Assembly (NCBI GenBank): GCA_964057225.1
Contig: OZ059898.1
Coordinates: 17,461,267 to 17,525,266, forward strand
Reading direction: 5' to 3'
DNA: 64,000 bases
From: Auanema rhodensis
Lineage: Eukaryota > Nematoda > Chromadorea > Rhabditida > Rhabditidae
The notes under the pieces: model-generated
The model's input: the letters and a program-made list of their open reading frames with translations, nothing else
Databases searched by the model: none
What the model was told of the DNA's origin: nothing
Part shown: positions 10,178 to 25,400 of the stretch, piece by piece
How positions within the stretch are numbered: position 1 is the stretch's first letter
Layout: each line of letters starts with the position of its first letter
Program-made: the position numbers and the translations under genes

Positions 10178-13100
10178 TAACTAATTTTTGTATTAAGCGT
10201 TTCTCAATGTAGTATAGTGCATTCGATGCGGATTTTTAAGCTGCGTCGATCTGTGTTATCAGATTTGCGCTAGCTTAAAAATGCACCGAGATATCAACTG
10301 ATATAAGTTCACACTTATATCCTCGATTTTCACCCTGAAGAATTAATTTTTTCGTTGAATAACATTGTCCATCGTCTTTGCCTTGAAAAAAGGAATCTAA
10401 AAACATCTACTTTTTGCTAAATTATTCTGAAATTTTTTGAAAAAATTTTTGTCAAAATGTTTTTGGAAGCAATGTTGAGTGTACATGGAAACTCAACATA
10501 CACTAATGCATCATTTTTCAAACGATCATAACTAATTTTTGTATTAAGCGTTTCTCAATGTAGTATAGTGCATTCGATGCGGATTTTTAAGCTGCGTCGA
10601 TCTGTGTTATCAGATTTGCGCTAGCTTAAAAATGCACCGAGATATCAACTGATATAAGTTCACACTTATATCCTCGATTTTCACCCTGAAGAAATAATTT
10701 TTTCGTTGAATAACATTGTCCATCGTCTTTGCCTTGAAAAAAGGAATCTAAAAACATCTACTTTTTGCTAAATTATTTTGAAGTTTTTCGAAAAAATTTT
10801 TGTCAAAATGTTTTTGGAAGCAATGTTGAGTGTACATGGAAACTCAACATACACTAATGCATCATTTTTCAAACGATCATAACTAATTTTTGTATTAAGC
10901 GTTTCTCAATGTAGTATAGTGCATTTGATGCGGATTTTTAAGCTGCGTCGATCTGTGTTATCAGATTTGCGCTAGCTTAAAAATGCACCGAGATATCAAC
11001 TGATATAAGTTCACACTTATATCCTCGATTTTCACCCTGAAGAAATGATTTTTTCGTTGAATAACATTGTCCATCGTCTTTGCCTTAAAAAAAGGAATCT
11101 AAAAACATCTACTTTTTGCTAAATTATTTTGAAGTTTTTCGAAAAAATTTTTGTCAAAATGTTTTTGGAAGCAATGTTGAGTGTACATGGAAACTCAACA
11201 TACACTAATGCATCATTTTTCAAACGATCATAACTAATTTTTGTATTAAGCGTTTCTCAATGTAGTATAGTGCATTTGATGCGGATTTTTAAGCTGCGTC
11301 GATCTGTGTTATCAGATTTGCGCTAGCTTAAAAATGCACCGAGATATCAACTGATATAAGTTCACACTTATATCCTCGATTTTCACCCTGAAGAAATGAT
11401 TTTTTCGTTGAATAACATTGTCCATCGTCTTTGCCTTGAAAAAAGGAATCTAAAAACATCTACTTTTTGCTAAATTATTTTGAAGTTTTTCGAAAAAATT
11501 TTTGTCAAAATGTTTTTGGAAGCAATGTTGAGTGTACATGGAAACTCAACATACACTAATGCATCATTTTTCAAACGATCATAACTAATTTTTGTATTAA
11601 GCGTTTCTCAATGTAGTATAGTGCATTCGATGCGGATTTTTAAGCTGCGTCGATCTGTGTTATCAGATTTGCGCTAGCTTAAAAATGCACCGAGATATCA
11701 ACTGATATAAGTTCACACTTATATCCTCGATTTTCACCCTGAAGAATTAATTTTTTCGTTGAATAACATTGTCCATCGTCTTTGCCTTGAAAAAAGGAAT
11801 CTAAAAACATCTACTTTTTGCTAAATTATTTCGAAATTTTTCGAAAAAATTTTTGTCAAAATGTTTTTGGAAGCAATGTTGAGTGTACATGGAAACTCAA
11901 CATACACTAACGCATCATTTTTCAAACGATCATAACTAATTTTTGTATTAAGCGTTTCTCAATGTAGTATAGTGCATTCGATGCGGATTTTTAAGCTGCG
12001 TCGATCTGTGTTATCAGATTTGCGCTAGCTTAAAAATGCACCGAGATATCAACTGATATAAGTTCACACTTATATCCTCGATTTTCACCCTGAAGAATTA
12101 ATTTTTTCGTTGAATAACATTGTCCATCGTCTTTGCCTTGAAAAAAGGAATCTAAAAACATCTACTTTTTGCTAAATTATTCTGAAATTTTTTGAAAAAA
12201 TTTTTGTCAAAATGTTTTTGGAAGCAATGTTGAGTGTACATGGAAACTCAACATACACTAATGCATCATTTTTCAAACGATCATAACTAATTTTTGTATT
12301 AAGCGTTTCTCAATGTAGTATAGTGCATTCGATGCGGATTTTTAAGCTGCGTCGATCTGTGTTATCAGATGTGCGCTAGCTTAAAAATGCACCGAGATAT
12401 CAACTGATATAAGTTCACACTTATATCCTCGATTTTCACCCTGAAGAATTAATTTTTTCGTTGAATAACATTGTCCATCGTCTTTGCCTTGAAAAAAGGA
12501 ATCTAAAAACATCTACTTTTTGCTAAATTATTCTGAAATTTTTCGAAAAAATTTTTGTCAAAATGTTTTTGGAAGCAATGTTGAGTGTACATGGAAACTC
12601 AACATACACTAATGCATCATTTTTCAAACGATCATATCTAATTTCTGTATTAAGCGTTTCGCAATGTAGTATAGTGCATTCGATGCGGATTTTTAAGCTG
12701 CGTCGATCTGTGTTATGAGATTTGCGCTAGCTTAAAAATGCACCGAGATATCAACTGATATAAGTTCACACTTATATCCTCGATTTTCACCCTGAAGAAA
12801 TAATTTTTTCGTTGAATAACATTGTCCATCGTCTTCGCCTTGAAAAAAGGAATCTAAAAACATCTACTTTTTGCTAAATTATTTTGAAGTTTTTCGAAAA
12901 AATTTTTGTCAAAATGTTTTTGGAAGCAATGTTGAGTGTACATGGAAACTCAACATACACTAATGCATCATTTTTCAAACGATCATAACTAATTTTTGTA
13001 TTAAGCGTTTCTCAATGTAGTATAGTGCATTTGATGCGGATTTTTAAGCTGCGTCGATCTGTGTTATCAGATTTGCGCTAGCTTAAAAATGCACCGAGAT

Positions 13101-14389
13101 ATCAACTGATATAAGTTCACACTTATATCCTCGATTTTCACCCTGAAGAATTAATTTTTTCGTTGAATAACATTGTCCATCGTCTTTGCCTTGAAAAAAG
13201 GAATCTAAAAACATCTACTTTTTGCTAAATTATTTTGAAGTTTTTCGAAAAAATTTTTGTCAAAATGTTTTTGGAAGCAATGTTGAGTGTACATGGAAAC
13301 TCAACATACACTAATGCATCATTTTTCAAACGATCATAACTAATTTTTGTATTAAGCGTTTCTCAATGTAGTATAGTGCATTCGATGCGGATTTTTAAGC
13401 TGCGTCGATCTGTGTTATCAGATTTGCGCTAGCTTAAAAATGCACCGAGATATCAACTGATATAAGTTCACACTTATATCCTCGATTTTCACCCTGAAGA
13501 AATAATTTTTTCGTTGAATAACATTGTCCATCATCTTTGCCTTGAAAAAAGGAATCTAAAAACATCTACTTTTTGCTAAATTATTCTGAAATTTTTCGAA
13601 AAAATTTTTGTCAAAATGTTTTTGGAAGCAATGTTGAGTGTACATGGAAACTCAACATACACTAATGCATCATTTTTCAAACGATCATAACTAATTTCTG
13701 TATTAAGCGTTTCGCAATGTAGTATAGTGCAATCGATGCGGATTTTTAAGCTGCGTCGATCTGTGTTATGAGATTTGCGCTAGCTTAAAAATGCACCGAG
13801 ATATCAACTGATATAAGTTCACACTTATATCCTCGATTTTCACCCTGAAGAAATAATTTTTTCGTTGAATAACATTGTCCATCGTCTTCGCCTTGAAAAA
13901 AGGAATCTAAAAACATCTACTTTTTGCTAAATTATTTTGAAGTTTTTCGAAAAAATTTTTGTCAAAATGTTTTTGGAAGCAATGTTGAGTGTACATGGAA
14001 ACTCAACATACACTAATGCATCATTTTTCAAACGATCATAACTAATTTTTGTATTAAGCGTTTCTCAATGTAGTATAGTGCATTTGATGCGGATTTTTAA
14101 GCTGCGTCGATCTGTGTTATCAGATTTGCGCTAGCTTAAAAATGCACCGAGATATCAACTGATATAAGTTCACACTTATATCCTCGATTTTCACCCTGAA
14201 GAAATGATTTTTTCGTTGAATAACATTGTCCATCGTCTTTGCCTTGAAAAAAGGAATCTAAAAACATCTACTTTTTGCTAAATTATTTTGAAGTTTTTCG
14301 AAAAAATTTTTGTCAAAATGTTTTTGGAAGCAATGTTGAGTGTACATGGAAACTCAACATACACTAATGCATCATTTTTCAAACGATCA

Positions 14390-15793
14390 TAACTAATTTT
14401 TGTATTAAGCGTTTCTCAATGTAGTATAGTGCATTCGATGCGGATTTTTAAGCTGCGTCGATCTGTGTTATCAGATTTGCGCTAGCTTAAAAATGCACCG
14501 AGATATCAACTGATATAAGTTCACACTTATATCCTCGATTTTCACCCTGAAGAAATAATTTTTTCGTTGAATAACATTGTCCATCGTCTTCGCCTTGAAA
14601 AAAGGAATCTAAAAACATCTACTTTTTGCTAAATTATTTTGAAGTTTTTCGAAAAAATTTTTGTCAAAATGTTTTTGAAAGCAATGTTGAGTGTACATGG
14701 AAACTCAACATACACTAATGCATCATTTTTCAAACGATCATAACTAATTTTTGTATTAAGCGTTTCTCAATGTAGTATAGTGCATTTGATGCGGATTTTT
14801 AAGCTGCGTCGATCTGTGTTATCAGATTTGCGCTAGCTTAAAAATGCACCGAGATATCAACTGATATAAGTTCACACTTATATCCTCGATTTTCACCCTG
14901 AAGAAATGATTTTTTCGTTGAATAACATTGTCCATCGTCTTTGCCTTGAAAAAAGGAATCTAAAAACATCTACTTTTTGCTAAATTATTTTGAAGTTTTT
15001 CGAAAAAATTTTTGTCAAAATGTTTTTGGAAGCAATGTTGAGTGTACATGGAAACTCAACATACACTAATGCATCATTTTTCAAACGATCATAACTAATT
15101 TTTGTATTAAGCGTTTCTCAATGTAGTATAGTGCATTCGATGCGGATTTTTAAGCTGCGTCGATCTGTGTTATCAGATTTGCGCTAGCTTAAAAATGCAC
15201 CGAGATATCAACTGATATAAGTTCACACTTATATCCTCGATTTTCACCCTGAAGAAATAATTTTTTCGTTGAATAACATTGTCCATCGTCTTCGCCTTGA
15301 AAAAAGGAATCTAAAAACATCTACTTTTTGCTAAATTATTTTGAAGTTTTTCGAAAAAATTTTTGTCAAAATGTTTTTGAAAGCAATGTTGAGTGTACAT
15401 GGAAACTCAACATACACTAATGCATCATTTTTCAAACGATCATAACTAATTTTTGTATTAAGCGTTTCTCAATGTAGTATAGTGCATTTGATGCGGATTT
15501 TTAAGCTGCGTCGATCTGTGTTATCAGATTTGCGCTAGCTTAAAAATGCACCGAGATATCAACTGATATAAGTTCACACTTATATCCTCGATTTTCACCC
15601 TGAAGAAATGATTTTTTCGTTGAATAACATTGTCCATCGTCTTTGCCTTGAAAAAAGGAATCTAAAAACATCTACTTTTTGCTAAATTATTTTGAAGTTT
15701 TTCGAAAAAATTTTTGTCAAAATGTTTTTGGAAGCAATGTTGAGTGTACATGGAAACTCAACATACACTAATGCATCATTTTTCAAACGATCA
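14390..15793. repeat. 2-monomer tandem duplication (702 bp x 2)
   Basis: The private marker gtttttgaaag occurs at 14671 and 15373, exactly 702 bases apart, and only once (8705) in the first copy of the larger block. Each 702-bp unit pairs a tcttcgcc/gaaag monomer with a catttgatg/gaaatgatt monomer. The duplication therefore happened after the 9828-16495 block was copied, or was lost from the other copy. Confidence 0.85.
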
Positions 15794-16495
15794 TAACTAA
15801 TTTTTGTATTAAGCGTTTCTCAATGTAGTATAGTGCATTCGATGCGGATTTTTAAGCTGCGTCGATCTGTGTTATCAGATTTGCGCTAGCTTAAAAATGC
15901 ACCGAGATATCAACTGATATAAGTTCACACTTATATCCTCGATTTTCACCCTGAAGAATTAATTTTTTCGTTGAATAACATTGTCCATCGTCTTTGCCTT
16001 GAAAAAAGGAATCTAAAAACATCTACTCTTTGCTAAATTATTCTGAAATTTTTCAAAAAAATTTTTGTCAAAATGTTTTTGGAAGCAATGTTGAGTGTAC
16101 ATGGAAACTCAACATACACTAATGCAGCATTTTTCAAACGATCATAACTAATTTTTGTATTGAGCGTTTCTCAATGTAGTATAGTGCATTCGATGCGGAT
16201 TTTTAAGCTGCGTCGATCTGTGTTATCAGATTTGCGCTAGCTTAAAAATGCACCGAGATATCAACTGATATAAGTTCACACTTATATCCTCGATTTTCAC
16301 CCTGAAGAATTAATTTTTTCGTTGAATAACATTGTCCATCGTCTTTGCCTTGAAAAAAGGAATCTAAAAACATCTACTTTTTGCTAAATTATTTTGAAGT
16401 TTTTCGAAAAAATTTTTGTCAAAATGTTTTTGGAAGCAATGTTGAGTGTACATGGAAACTCAACATACACTAATGCATCATTTTTCAAACGATCA

Positions 16496-19400
16496 TAACT
16501 AATTTTTGTATTAAGCGTTTCTCAATGTAGTATAGTGCATTCGATGCGGATTTTTAAGCTGCGTCGATCTGTGTTATCAGATTTGCGCTAGCTTAAAAAT
16601 GCACCGAGATATCAACTGATATAAGTTCACACTTATATCCTCGATTTTCACCCTGAAGAATTAATTTTTTCGTTGAATAACATTGTCCATCGTCTTTGCC
16701 TTGAAAAAAGGAATCTAAAAACATCTACTTTTTGCTAAATTATTTTGAAGTTTTTTGAAAAAATTTTTGTCAAAATGTTTTTGGAAGCAATGTTGAGTGT
16801 ACATGGAAACTCAACATACACTAATGCATCATTTTTCAAACGATCATAACTAATTTTTGTATTAAGCGTTTCTCAATGTAGTATAGTGCATTCGATGCGG
16901 ATTTTTAAGCTGCGTCGATCTGTGTTATCAGATTTGCGCTAGCTTAAAAATGCACCGAGATATCAACTGATATAAGTTCACACTTATATCCTCGATTTTC
17001 ACCCTGAAGAATTAATTTTTTCGTTGAATAACATTGTCCATCGTCTTTGCCTTGAAAAAAGGAATCTAAAAACATCTACTTTTTGCTAAATTATTTTGTA
17101 ATTTTTCGAAAAAATTTTTGTCAAAATGTTTTTGGAAGCAATGTTGAGTGTACATGGAAACTCAACATACACTAACGCATCATTTTTCAAACGATCATAA
17201 CTAATTTTTGTATTAAGCGTTTCTCAATGTAGTATAGTGCATTCGATGCGGATTTTTAAGCTGCGTCGATCTGTGTTATCAGATTTGCGCTAGCTTGAAA
17301 ATGCACCGAGATATCAACTGATATAAGTTCACACTTATATCCTCGATTTTCACCCTGAAGAATTAATTTTTTCGTTGAATAACATTGTCCATCGTCTTTG
17401 CCTTGAAAAAAGGAATCTAAAAACATCTACTTTTTGCTAAATTATTTTGAAGTTTTTCGAAAAAATTTTTGTCAAAATGTTTTTGGAAGCAATGTTGAGT
17501 GTACATGGAAACTCAACATACACTAATGCATCATTTTTCAAACGATCATAACTAATTTTTGTATTAAGCTTTTCTCAATGTAGTATAGTGCATTCGATGC
17601 GGATTTTTAAGCTGCGTCGATCTGTGTTATCAGATTTGCGCTAGCTTAAAAATGCACCGAGATATCAACTGATATAAGTTCACACTTATATCCTCGATTT
17701 TCACCCTGAAGAATTAATTTTTTCGTTGAATAACATTGTCCATCGTCTTTGCCTTGAAAAAAGGAATCTAAAAACATCTACTTTTTGCTAAATTATTTTG
17801 AAGTTTTTTGAAAAAATTTTTGTCAAAATGTTTTTGGAAGCAATGTTGAGTGTACATGGAAACTCAACATACACTAATGCATCATTTTTCAAACGATCAT
17901 AACTAATTTTTGTATTAAGCGTTTCTCAATGTAGTATAGTGCATTCGATGCGGATTTTTAAGCTGCGTCGATCTGTGTTATCAGATTTGCGCTAGCTTAA
18001 AAATGCACCGAGATATCAACTGATATAAGTTCACACTTATATCCTCGATTTTCACCCTGAAGAATTAATTTTTTCGTTGAATAACATAGTCCATCGTCTT
18101 TGCCTTGAAAAAAGGAATCTAAAAACATCTACTTTTTGCTAAATTATTTTGTAATTTTTCGAAAAAATTTTTGTCAAAATGTTTTTGGAAGCAATGTTGA
18201 GTGTACATGGAAACTCAACATACACTAACGCATCATTTTTCAAACGATCATAACTAATTTTTGTATTAAGCGTTTCTCAATGTAGTATAGTGCATTCGAT
18301 GCGGATTTTTAAGCTGCGTCGATCTGTGTTATCAGATTTGCGCTAGCTTAAAAATGCACCGAGATATCAACTGATATAAGTTCACACTTATATCCTCGAT
18401 TTTAACCCTGAAGAATTAATTTTTTCGTTGAATAACATTGTCCATCGTCTTTGCCTTGAAAAAAGGAATCTAAAAACATCTACTTTTTGCTAAATTATTT
18501 TGAAATTTTTCGAAAAAATTTTTGTCAAAATGTTTTTGGAAGCAATGTTGAGTGAACATGGAAACTCAACATACACTAATGCATCATTTTTCAAACAATC
18601 ATAACTAATTTTTGTATTAAGCGTTTCTCAATGTAGTATAGTGCATTTGATGCGGATTTTTAAGCTGCGTCGATCTGTGTTATCAGATTTGCGCTAGCTT
18701 AAAAATGCACCGAGATATCAACTGATATAAGTTCACACTTATATCCTCGAATTTCACCCTGAAGAAATAATTTTTTCGTTGAATAACATTGTCCATCGTC
18801 TTCGCCTTGAAAAAAGGAATCTAAAAACATCTACTTTTTGCTAAATTATTTTGAAGTTTTTCGAAAAAATTTTTGTCAAAATGTTTTTGGAAGCAATGTT
18901 GAGTGTACATGGAAACTCAACATACACTAATGCATCATTTTTCAAACGATCATAACTAATTTTTGTATTAAGCGTTTCTCAATGTAGTATAGTGCATTCG
19001 ATGCGGAATTTTAAGCTGCGTCGATCTGTGTTATCAGATTTGCGCTAGCTTAAAAATGCACCGAGATATCAACTGATATAAGTTCACAATTATATCCTCG
19101 ATTTTCACCCTGAAGAAATAATTTTTTCGTTGAATAACATTGTCCATCGTCTTTGCCTTGAAAAAAGGAATCTAAAAACATCTACTTTTTGCTAAATTAT
19201 TTTGAAGTTTTTTGAAAAAATTTTTGTCAAAATGTTTTTGGAAGCAATGTTGAGTGTACATGGAAACTCAACATACACTAATGCATCATTTTTCAAACGA
19301 TCATAACTAATTTTTGTATTAAGCGTTTCTCAATGTAGTATAGTGCATTCGATGCGGATTTTTAAGCTGCGTCGATCTGTGTTATGAGATTTGCGCTAGC

Positions 19401-22400
19401 TTAAAAATGCACCGAGATATCAACTGATATAAGTTCACACTTATATCCTCGATTTTCACCCTGAAGAATTAATTTTTTCGTTGAATAACATTGTCCATCG
19501 TCTTTGCCTTGAAAAAAGGAATCTAAAAACATCTACTTTTTGCTAAATTATTTTGAAATTTTTCGAAAAAATTTTTGTCAAAATGTTTTTGGAAGCAATG
19601 TTGAGTGAACATGGAAACTCAACATACACTAATGCATCATTTTTCAAACAATCATAACTAATTTTTGTATCAAGCGTTTCTCAATGTAGTATAGTGCATT
19701 CGATGCGGATTTTTAAGCTGCGTCGATCTGTGTTATCAGATTTGCGCTAGCTTAAAAATGCACCGAGATATCAACTGATATAAGTTCACACTTATATCCT
19801 CGATTTTAACCCTGAAGAATTAATTTTTTCGTTGAATAACATTGTCCATCGTCTTTGCCTTGAAAAAAGGAATCTAAAAACATCTACTTTTTGCTAAATT
19901 ATTTTGAAATTTTTCGAAAAAATTTTTGTCAAAATGTTTTTGGAAGCAATGTTGAGTGAACATGGAAACTCAACATACACTAATGCATCATTTTTCAAAC
20001 AATCATAACTAATTTTTGTATTAAGCGTTTCTCAATGTAGTATAGTGCATTTGATGCGGATTTTTAAGCTGCGTCGATCTGTGTTATCAGATTTGCGCTA
20101 GCTTAAAAATGCACCGAGATATCAACTGATATAAGTTCACACTTATATCCTCGAATTTCACCCTGAAGAAATAATTTTTTCGTTGAATAACATTGTCCAT
20201 CGTCTTCGCCTTGAAAAAAGGAATCTAAAAACATCTACTTTTTGCTAAATTATTTTGAAGTTTTTCGAAAAAATTTTTGTCAAAATGTTTTTGGAAGCAA
20301 TGTTGAGTGTACATGGAAACTCAACATACACTAATGCATCATTTTTCAAACGATCATAACTAATTTTTGTATTAAGCGTTTCTCAATGTAGTATAGTGCA
20401 TTCGATGCGGAATTTTAAGCTGCGTCGATCTGTGTTATCAGATTTGCGCTAGCTTAAAAATGCACCGAGATATCAACTGATATAAGTTCACAATTATATC
20501 CTCGATTTTCACCCTGAAGAAATAATTTTTTCGTTGAATAACATTGTCCATCGTCTTTGCCTTGAAAAAAGGAATCTAAAAACATCTACTTTTTGCTAAA
20601 TTATTTTGAAGTTTTTTGAAAAAATTTTTGTCAAAATGTTTTTGGAAGCAATGTTGAGTGTACATGGAAACTCAACATACACTAATGCATCATTTTTCAA
20701 ACGATCATAACTAATTTTTGTATTAAGCGTTTCTCAATGTAGTATAGTGCATTCGATGCGGATTTTTAAGCTGCGTCGATCTGTGTTATGAGATTTGCGC
20801 TAGCTTAAAAATGCACCGAGATATCAACTGATATAAGTTCACACTTATATCCTCGATTTTCACCCTGAAGAATTAATTTTTTCGTTGAATAACATTGTCC
20901 ATCGTCTTTGCCTTGAAAAAAGGAATCTAAAAACATCTACTTTTTGCTAAATTATTTTGAAATTTTTCGAAAAAATTTTTGTCAAAATGTTTTTGGAAGC
21001 AATGTTGAGTGAACATGGAAACTCAACATACACTAATGCATCATTTTTCAAACAATCATAACTAATTTTTGTATCAAGCGTTTCTCAATGTAGTATAGTG
21101 CATTCGATGTGGATTTTTAAGCTGCGTCGATCTGTGTTATCAGATTTGCGCTAACTTAAAAATGCACCGAGATATCAACTGATATAAGTTCACACTTATA
21201 TCCTCGATTTTCACCCTGAAGAAATAATTTTTTCGTTGAATAACATTGTCCATCGTCTTTGCCTTGAAAAAAGGAATCTAAAAACATCTACTTTTTGCTA
21301 AATTATTCTGAAATTTTTCGAAAAAATTTTTGTCAAAATGTTTTTGGAAGCAATGTTGAGTGTACATGGAAACTCAACATACACTAATGCATCATTTTTC
21401 AAACGATCATAACTAATTTCTGTATTAAGCGTTTCGCAATGTAGCATAGTGCATTCGATGCGGATTTTTAAGCTGCGTCGATCTGTGTTATCAGATTTGC
21501 GCTAGCTTAAAAATGCACCGAGATATCAATTGATATAAGTTCACACTTATATCCTCGATTTTCACCCTGAAGAATTAATTTTTTCGTTGAATAACATTGT
21601 CCATCGTCTTTGCCTTGAAAAAAGGAATCTAAAAACATCTACTTTTTGCTAAATTATTTTGAAGTTTTTTGAAAAAATTTTTGTCAAAATGTTTTTGGAA
21701 GCAATGTTGAGTGTACATGGAAACTCAACATACACTAATGCATCATTTTTCAAACGATCATAACTAATTTCTGTATTAAGCGTTTCGCAATGTAGCATAG
21801 TGCATTCGATGCGGATTTTTAAGCTGCGTCGATCTGTGTTATGAGATTTGCGCTAGCTTAAAAATGCACCGAGATATCAACTGATATAAGTTCACACTTA
21901 TATCCTCGATTTTCACCCTGAAGAATTAATTTTTTCGTTGAATAACATTGTCCATCGTCTTTGCCTTGAAAAAAGGAATCTAAAAACATCTACTTTTTGC
22001 TAAATTATTTTGAAATTTTTCGAAAAAATTTTTGTCAAAATGTTTTTGGAAGCAATGTTGAGTGTACATGGAAACTCAACATACACTAATGCATCATTTT
22101 TCAAACGATCATAACAAATTTTTGTATTAAGCGTTTCTCAATGTAGTATAGTGCATTCGATGCGGATTTTTAAGCTGCGTCGATCTGTGTTATGAGATTT
22201 GCGCTAGCTTAAAAATGCACCGAGATATCAACTGATATAAGTTCACACTTATATCCTCGATTTTCACCCTGAAGAATTAATTTTTTCGTTGAATAACATT
22301 GTCCATCGTCTTTGCCTTGAAAAAAGGAATCTAAAAACATCTACTTTTTGCTAAATTATTTTGAAATTTTTCGAAAAAATTTTTGTCAAAATGTTTTTGG

Positions 22401-22462
22401 AAGCAATGTTGAGTGTACATGGAAACTCAACATACACTAATGCATCATTTTTCAAACGATCA
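16496..22462. repeat. Segmental block B, first copy (17 monomers)
   Basis: This block is repeated from 22463 at an offset of 17 monomers (5,967 bp). Shared ordered markers are gaagttttttg, ttttgtaattt (about 17096 and 18149), aagcttttctc (about 17568) and tttaaccctg (18404). Further right the offset falls to 13 monomers (gatgtgg 21106 to 25669) because this copy holds a 4-monomer duplication. The last monomers carry ttctgt with gtagcat and taacaaatt. Private changes include gcttgaaaatg near 17296 and aacatagtcc near 18087. Confidence 0.8.
18251..21058. repeat. 4-monomer higher-order repeat, two copies (1,404 bp each)
   Basis: The copies are 18251-19654 and 19655-21058. The ordered monomer markers are tttaaccctg (18404 and 19808), catttgatg with cgaatttcac, gcggaatttt with cacaattat, and gttatgag with gagtgaacat. 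Shared markers lie exactly 1,404 bases apart. The corresponding place in the second block copy (24218-25621) has only one set, so the duplication is specific to this copy. Confidence 0.85.
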
Positions 22463-25400
22463 TAACTAATTTTTGTATTAAGCGTTTCTCAATGTAGTAT
22501 AGTGCATTCGATGCGGATTTTTAAGCTGCGTCGATCTGTGTTATCAGATTTGCGCTAGCTTAAACATGCACCGAGATATCAACTGATATAAGTTCACACT
22601 TATATCCTCGATTTTCACCCTGAAGAATTAATTTTTTCGTTGAATAACATTGTCCATCGTCTTTGCCTTGAAAAAAGGAATCTAAAAACATCTACTTTTT
22701 GCTAAATTATTTTGAAGTTTTTTGAAAAAATTTTTGTCAAAATGTTTTTGGAAGCAATGTTGAGTGTACATGGAAACTCAACATACACTAATGCATCATT
22801 TTTCAAACGATCATAACTAATTTTTGTATTAAGCGTTTCTCAATGTAGTATAGTGCATTCGATGCGGATTTTTAAGCTGCGTCGATCTGTGTTATCAGAT
22901 TTGCGCTAGCTTAAAAATGCACCGAGATATCAACTGATATAAGTTCACACTTATATCCTCGATTTTCACCCTGAAGAATTAATTTTTTCGTTGAATAACA
23001 TTGTCCATCGTCTTTGCCTTGAAAAAAGGAATCTAAAAACATCTACTTTTTGCTAAATTATTTTGTAATTTTTCGAAAAAATTTTTGTCAAAATGTTTTT
23101 GGAAGCAATGTTGAGTGTACATGGAAACTCAACATACACTAACGCATCATTTTTCAAACGATCATAACTAATTTTTGTATTAAGCGTTTCTCAATGTAGT
23201 ATAGTGCATTCGATGCGGATTTTTAAGCTGCGTCGATCTGTGTTATCAGATTTGCGCTAGCTTAAAAATGCACCGAGATATCAACTGATATAAGTTCACA
23301 CTTATATCCTCGATTTTCACCCTGAAGAATTAATTTTTTCGTTGAATAACATTGTCCATCGTCTTTGCCTTGAAAAAAGGAATCTAAAAACATCTACTTT
23401 TTGCTAAATTATTTTGAAGTTTTTCGAAAAAATTTTTGTCAAAATGTTTTTGGAAGCAATGTTGAGTGTACATGGAAACTCAACATACACTAATGCATCA
23501 TTTTTCAAACGATCATAACTAATTTTTGTATTAAGCTTTTCTCAATGTAGTATAGTGCATTCGATGCGGATTTTTAAGCTGCGTCGATCTGTGTTATCAG
23601 ATTTGCGCTAGCTTAAAAATGCACCGAGATATCAACTGATATAAGTTCACACTTATATCCTCGATTTTCACCCTGAAGAATTAATTTTTTCGTTGAATAA
23701 CATTGTCCATCGTCTTTGCCTTGAAAAAAGGAATCTAAAAACATCTACTTTTTGCTAAATTATTTTGAAGTTTTTTGAAAAAATTTTTGTCAAAATGTTT
23801 TTGGAAGCAATGTTGAGTGTACATGGAAACTCAACATACACTAATGCATCATTTTTCAAACGATCATAACTAATTTTTGTATTAAGCGTTTCTCAATGTA
23901 GTATAGTGCATTCGATGCGGATTTTTAAGCTGCGTCGATCTGTGTTATCAGATTTGCGCTAGCTTAAAAATGCACCGAGATATCAACTGATATAAGTTCA
24001 CACTTATATCCTCGATTTTCACCCTGAAGAATTAATTTTTTCGTTGAATAACATTGTCCATCGTCTTTGCCTTGAAAAAAGGAATCTAAAAACATCTACT
24101 TTTTGCTAAATTATTTTGTAATTTTTCGAAAAAATTTTTGTCAAAATGTTTTTGGAAGCAATGTTGAGTGTACATGGAAACTCAACATACACTAACGCAT
24201 CATTTTTCAAACGATCATAACTAATTTTTGTATTAAGCGTTTCTCAATGTAGTATAGTGCATTCGATGCGGATTTTTAAGCTGCGTCGATCTGTGTTATC
24301 AGATTTGCGCTAGCTTAAAAATGCACCGAGATATCAACTGATATAAGTTCACACTTATATCCTCGATTTTAACCCTGAAGAATTAATTTTTTCGTTGAAT
24401 AACATTGTCCATCGTCTTTGCCTTGAAAAAAGGAATCTAAAAACATCTACTTTTTGCTAAATTATTTTGAAATTTTTCGAAAAAATTTTTGTCAAAATGT
24501 TTTTGGAAGCAATGTTGAGTGAACATGGAAACTCAACATACACTAATGCATCATTTTTCAAACAATCATAACTAATTTTTGTATTAAGCGTTTCTCAATG
24601 TAGTATAGTGCATTTGATGCGGATTTTTAAGCTGCGTCGATCTGTGTTATCAGATTTGCGCTAGCTTAAAAATGCACCGAGATATCAACTGATATAAGTT
24701 CACACTTATATCCTCGATTTTCACCCTGAAGAAATAATTTTTTCGTTGAATAACATTGTCCATCGTCTTCGCCTTGAAAAAAGGAATCTAAAAACATCTA
24801 CTTTTTGCTAAATTATTTTGAAGTTTTTCGAAAAAATTTTTGTCAAAATGTTTTTGGAAGCAATGTTGAGTGTACATGGAAACTCAACATACACTAATGC
24901 ATCATTTTTCAAACGATCATAACTAATTTTTGTATTAAGCGTTTCTCAATGTAGTATAGTGCATTCGATGCGGAATTTTAAGCTGCGTCGATCTGTGTTA
25001 TCAGATTTGCGCTAGCTTAAAAATGCACCGAGATATCAACTGATATAAGTTCACAATTATATCCTCGATTTTCACCCTGAAGAAATAATTTTTTCGTTGA
25101 ATAACATTGTCCATCGTCTTTGCCTTGAAAAAAGGAATCTAAAAACATCTACTTTTTGCTAAATTATTTTGAAGTTTTTTGAAAAAATTTTTGTCAAAAT
25201 GTTTTTGGAAGCAATGTTGAGTGTACATGGAAACTCAACATACACTAATGCATCATTTTTCAAACGATCATAACTAATTTTTGTATTAAGCGTTTCTCAA
25301 TGTAGTATAGTGCATTCGATGCGGATTTTTAAGCTGCGTCGATCTGTGTTATGAGATTTGCGCTAGCTTAAAAATGCACCGAGATATCAACTGATATAAG

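Larger units (their letters stand above)
9828..16495. repeat. Segmental block A, second copy (19 monomers)
   Basis: This is a tandem copy of 2458-9827. The offset is 21 monomers at the start (2731 to 10101), 22 at gcat (4191 to 11912), 17 at tcatct (7565 to 13531) and 19 at attgag (9491 to 16159). The steps are explained by one extra catttgatg monomer at 11231-11581, the lack of the 5-monomer duplication and a 2-monomer duplication at 14390-15793. The sum 21+1-5+2 gives the observed 19 monomers. Private changes include cagatgtgcgc near 12366 and atcatatcta near 12631. Confidence 0.82.

Noticed and set aside
17568-17578. AAGCTT at ttaagcttttctc (17568 and 23535) as part of the terminal gcaagctt family
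   Set aside because: This is a different site: a G-to-T change at monomer position 22 in the aagcgtttctc region. It marks the block B duplication and is unrelated to the change at monomer position 94 seen after 58 kb.
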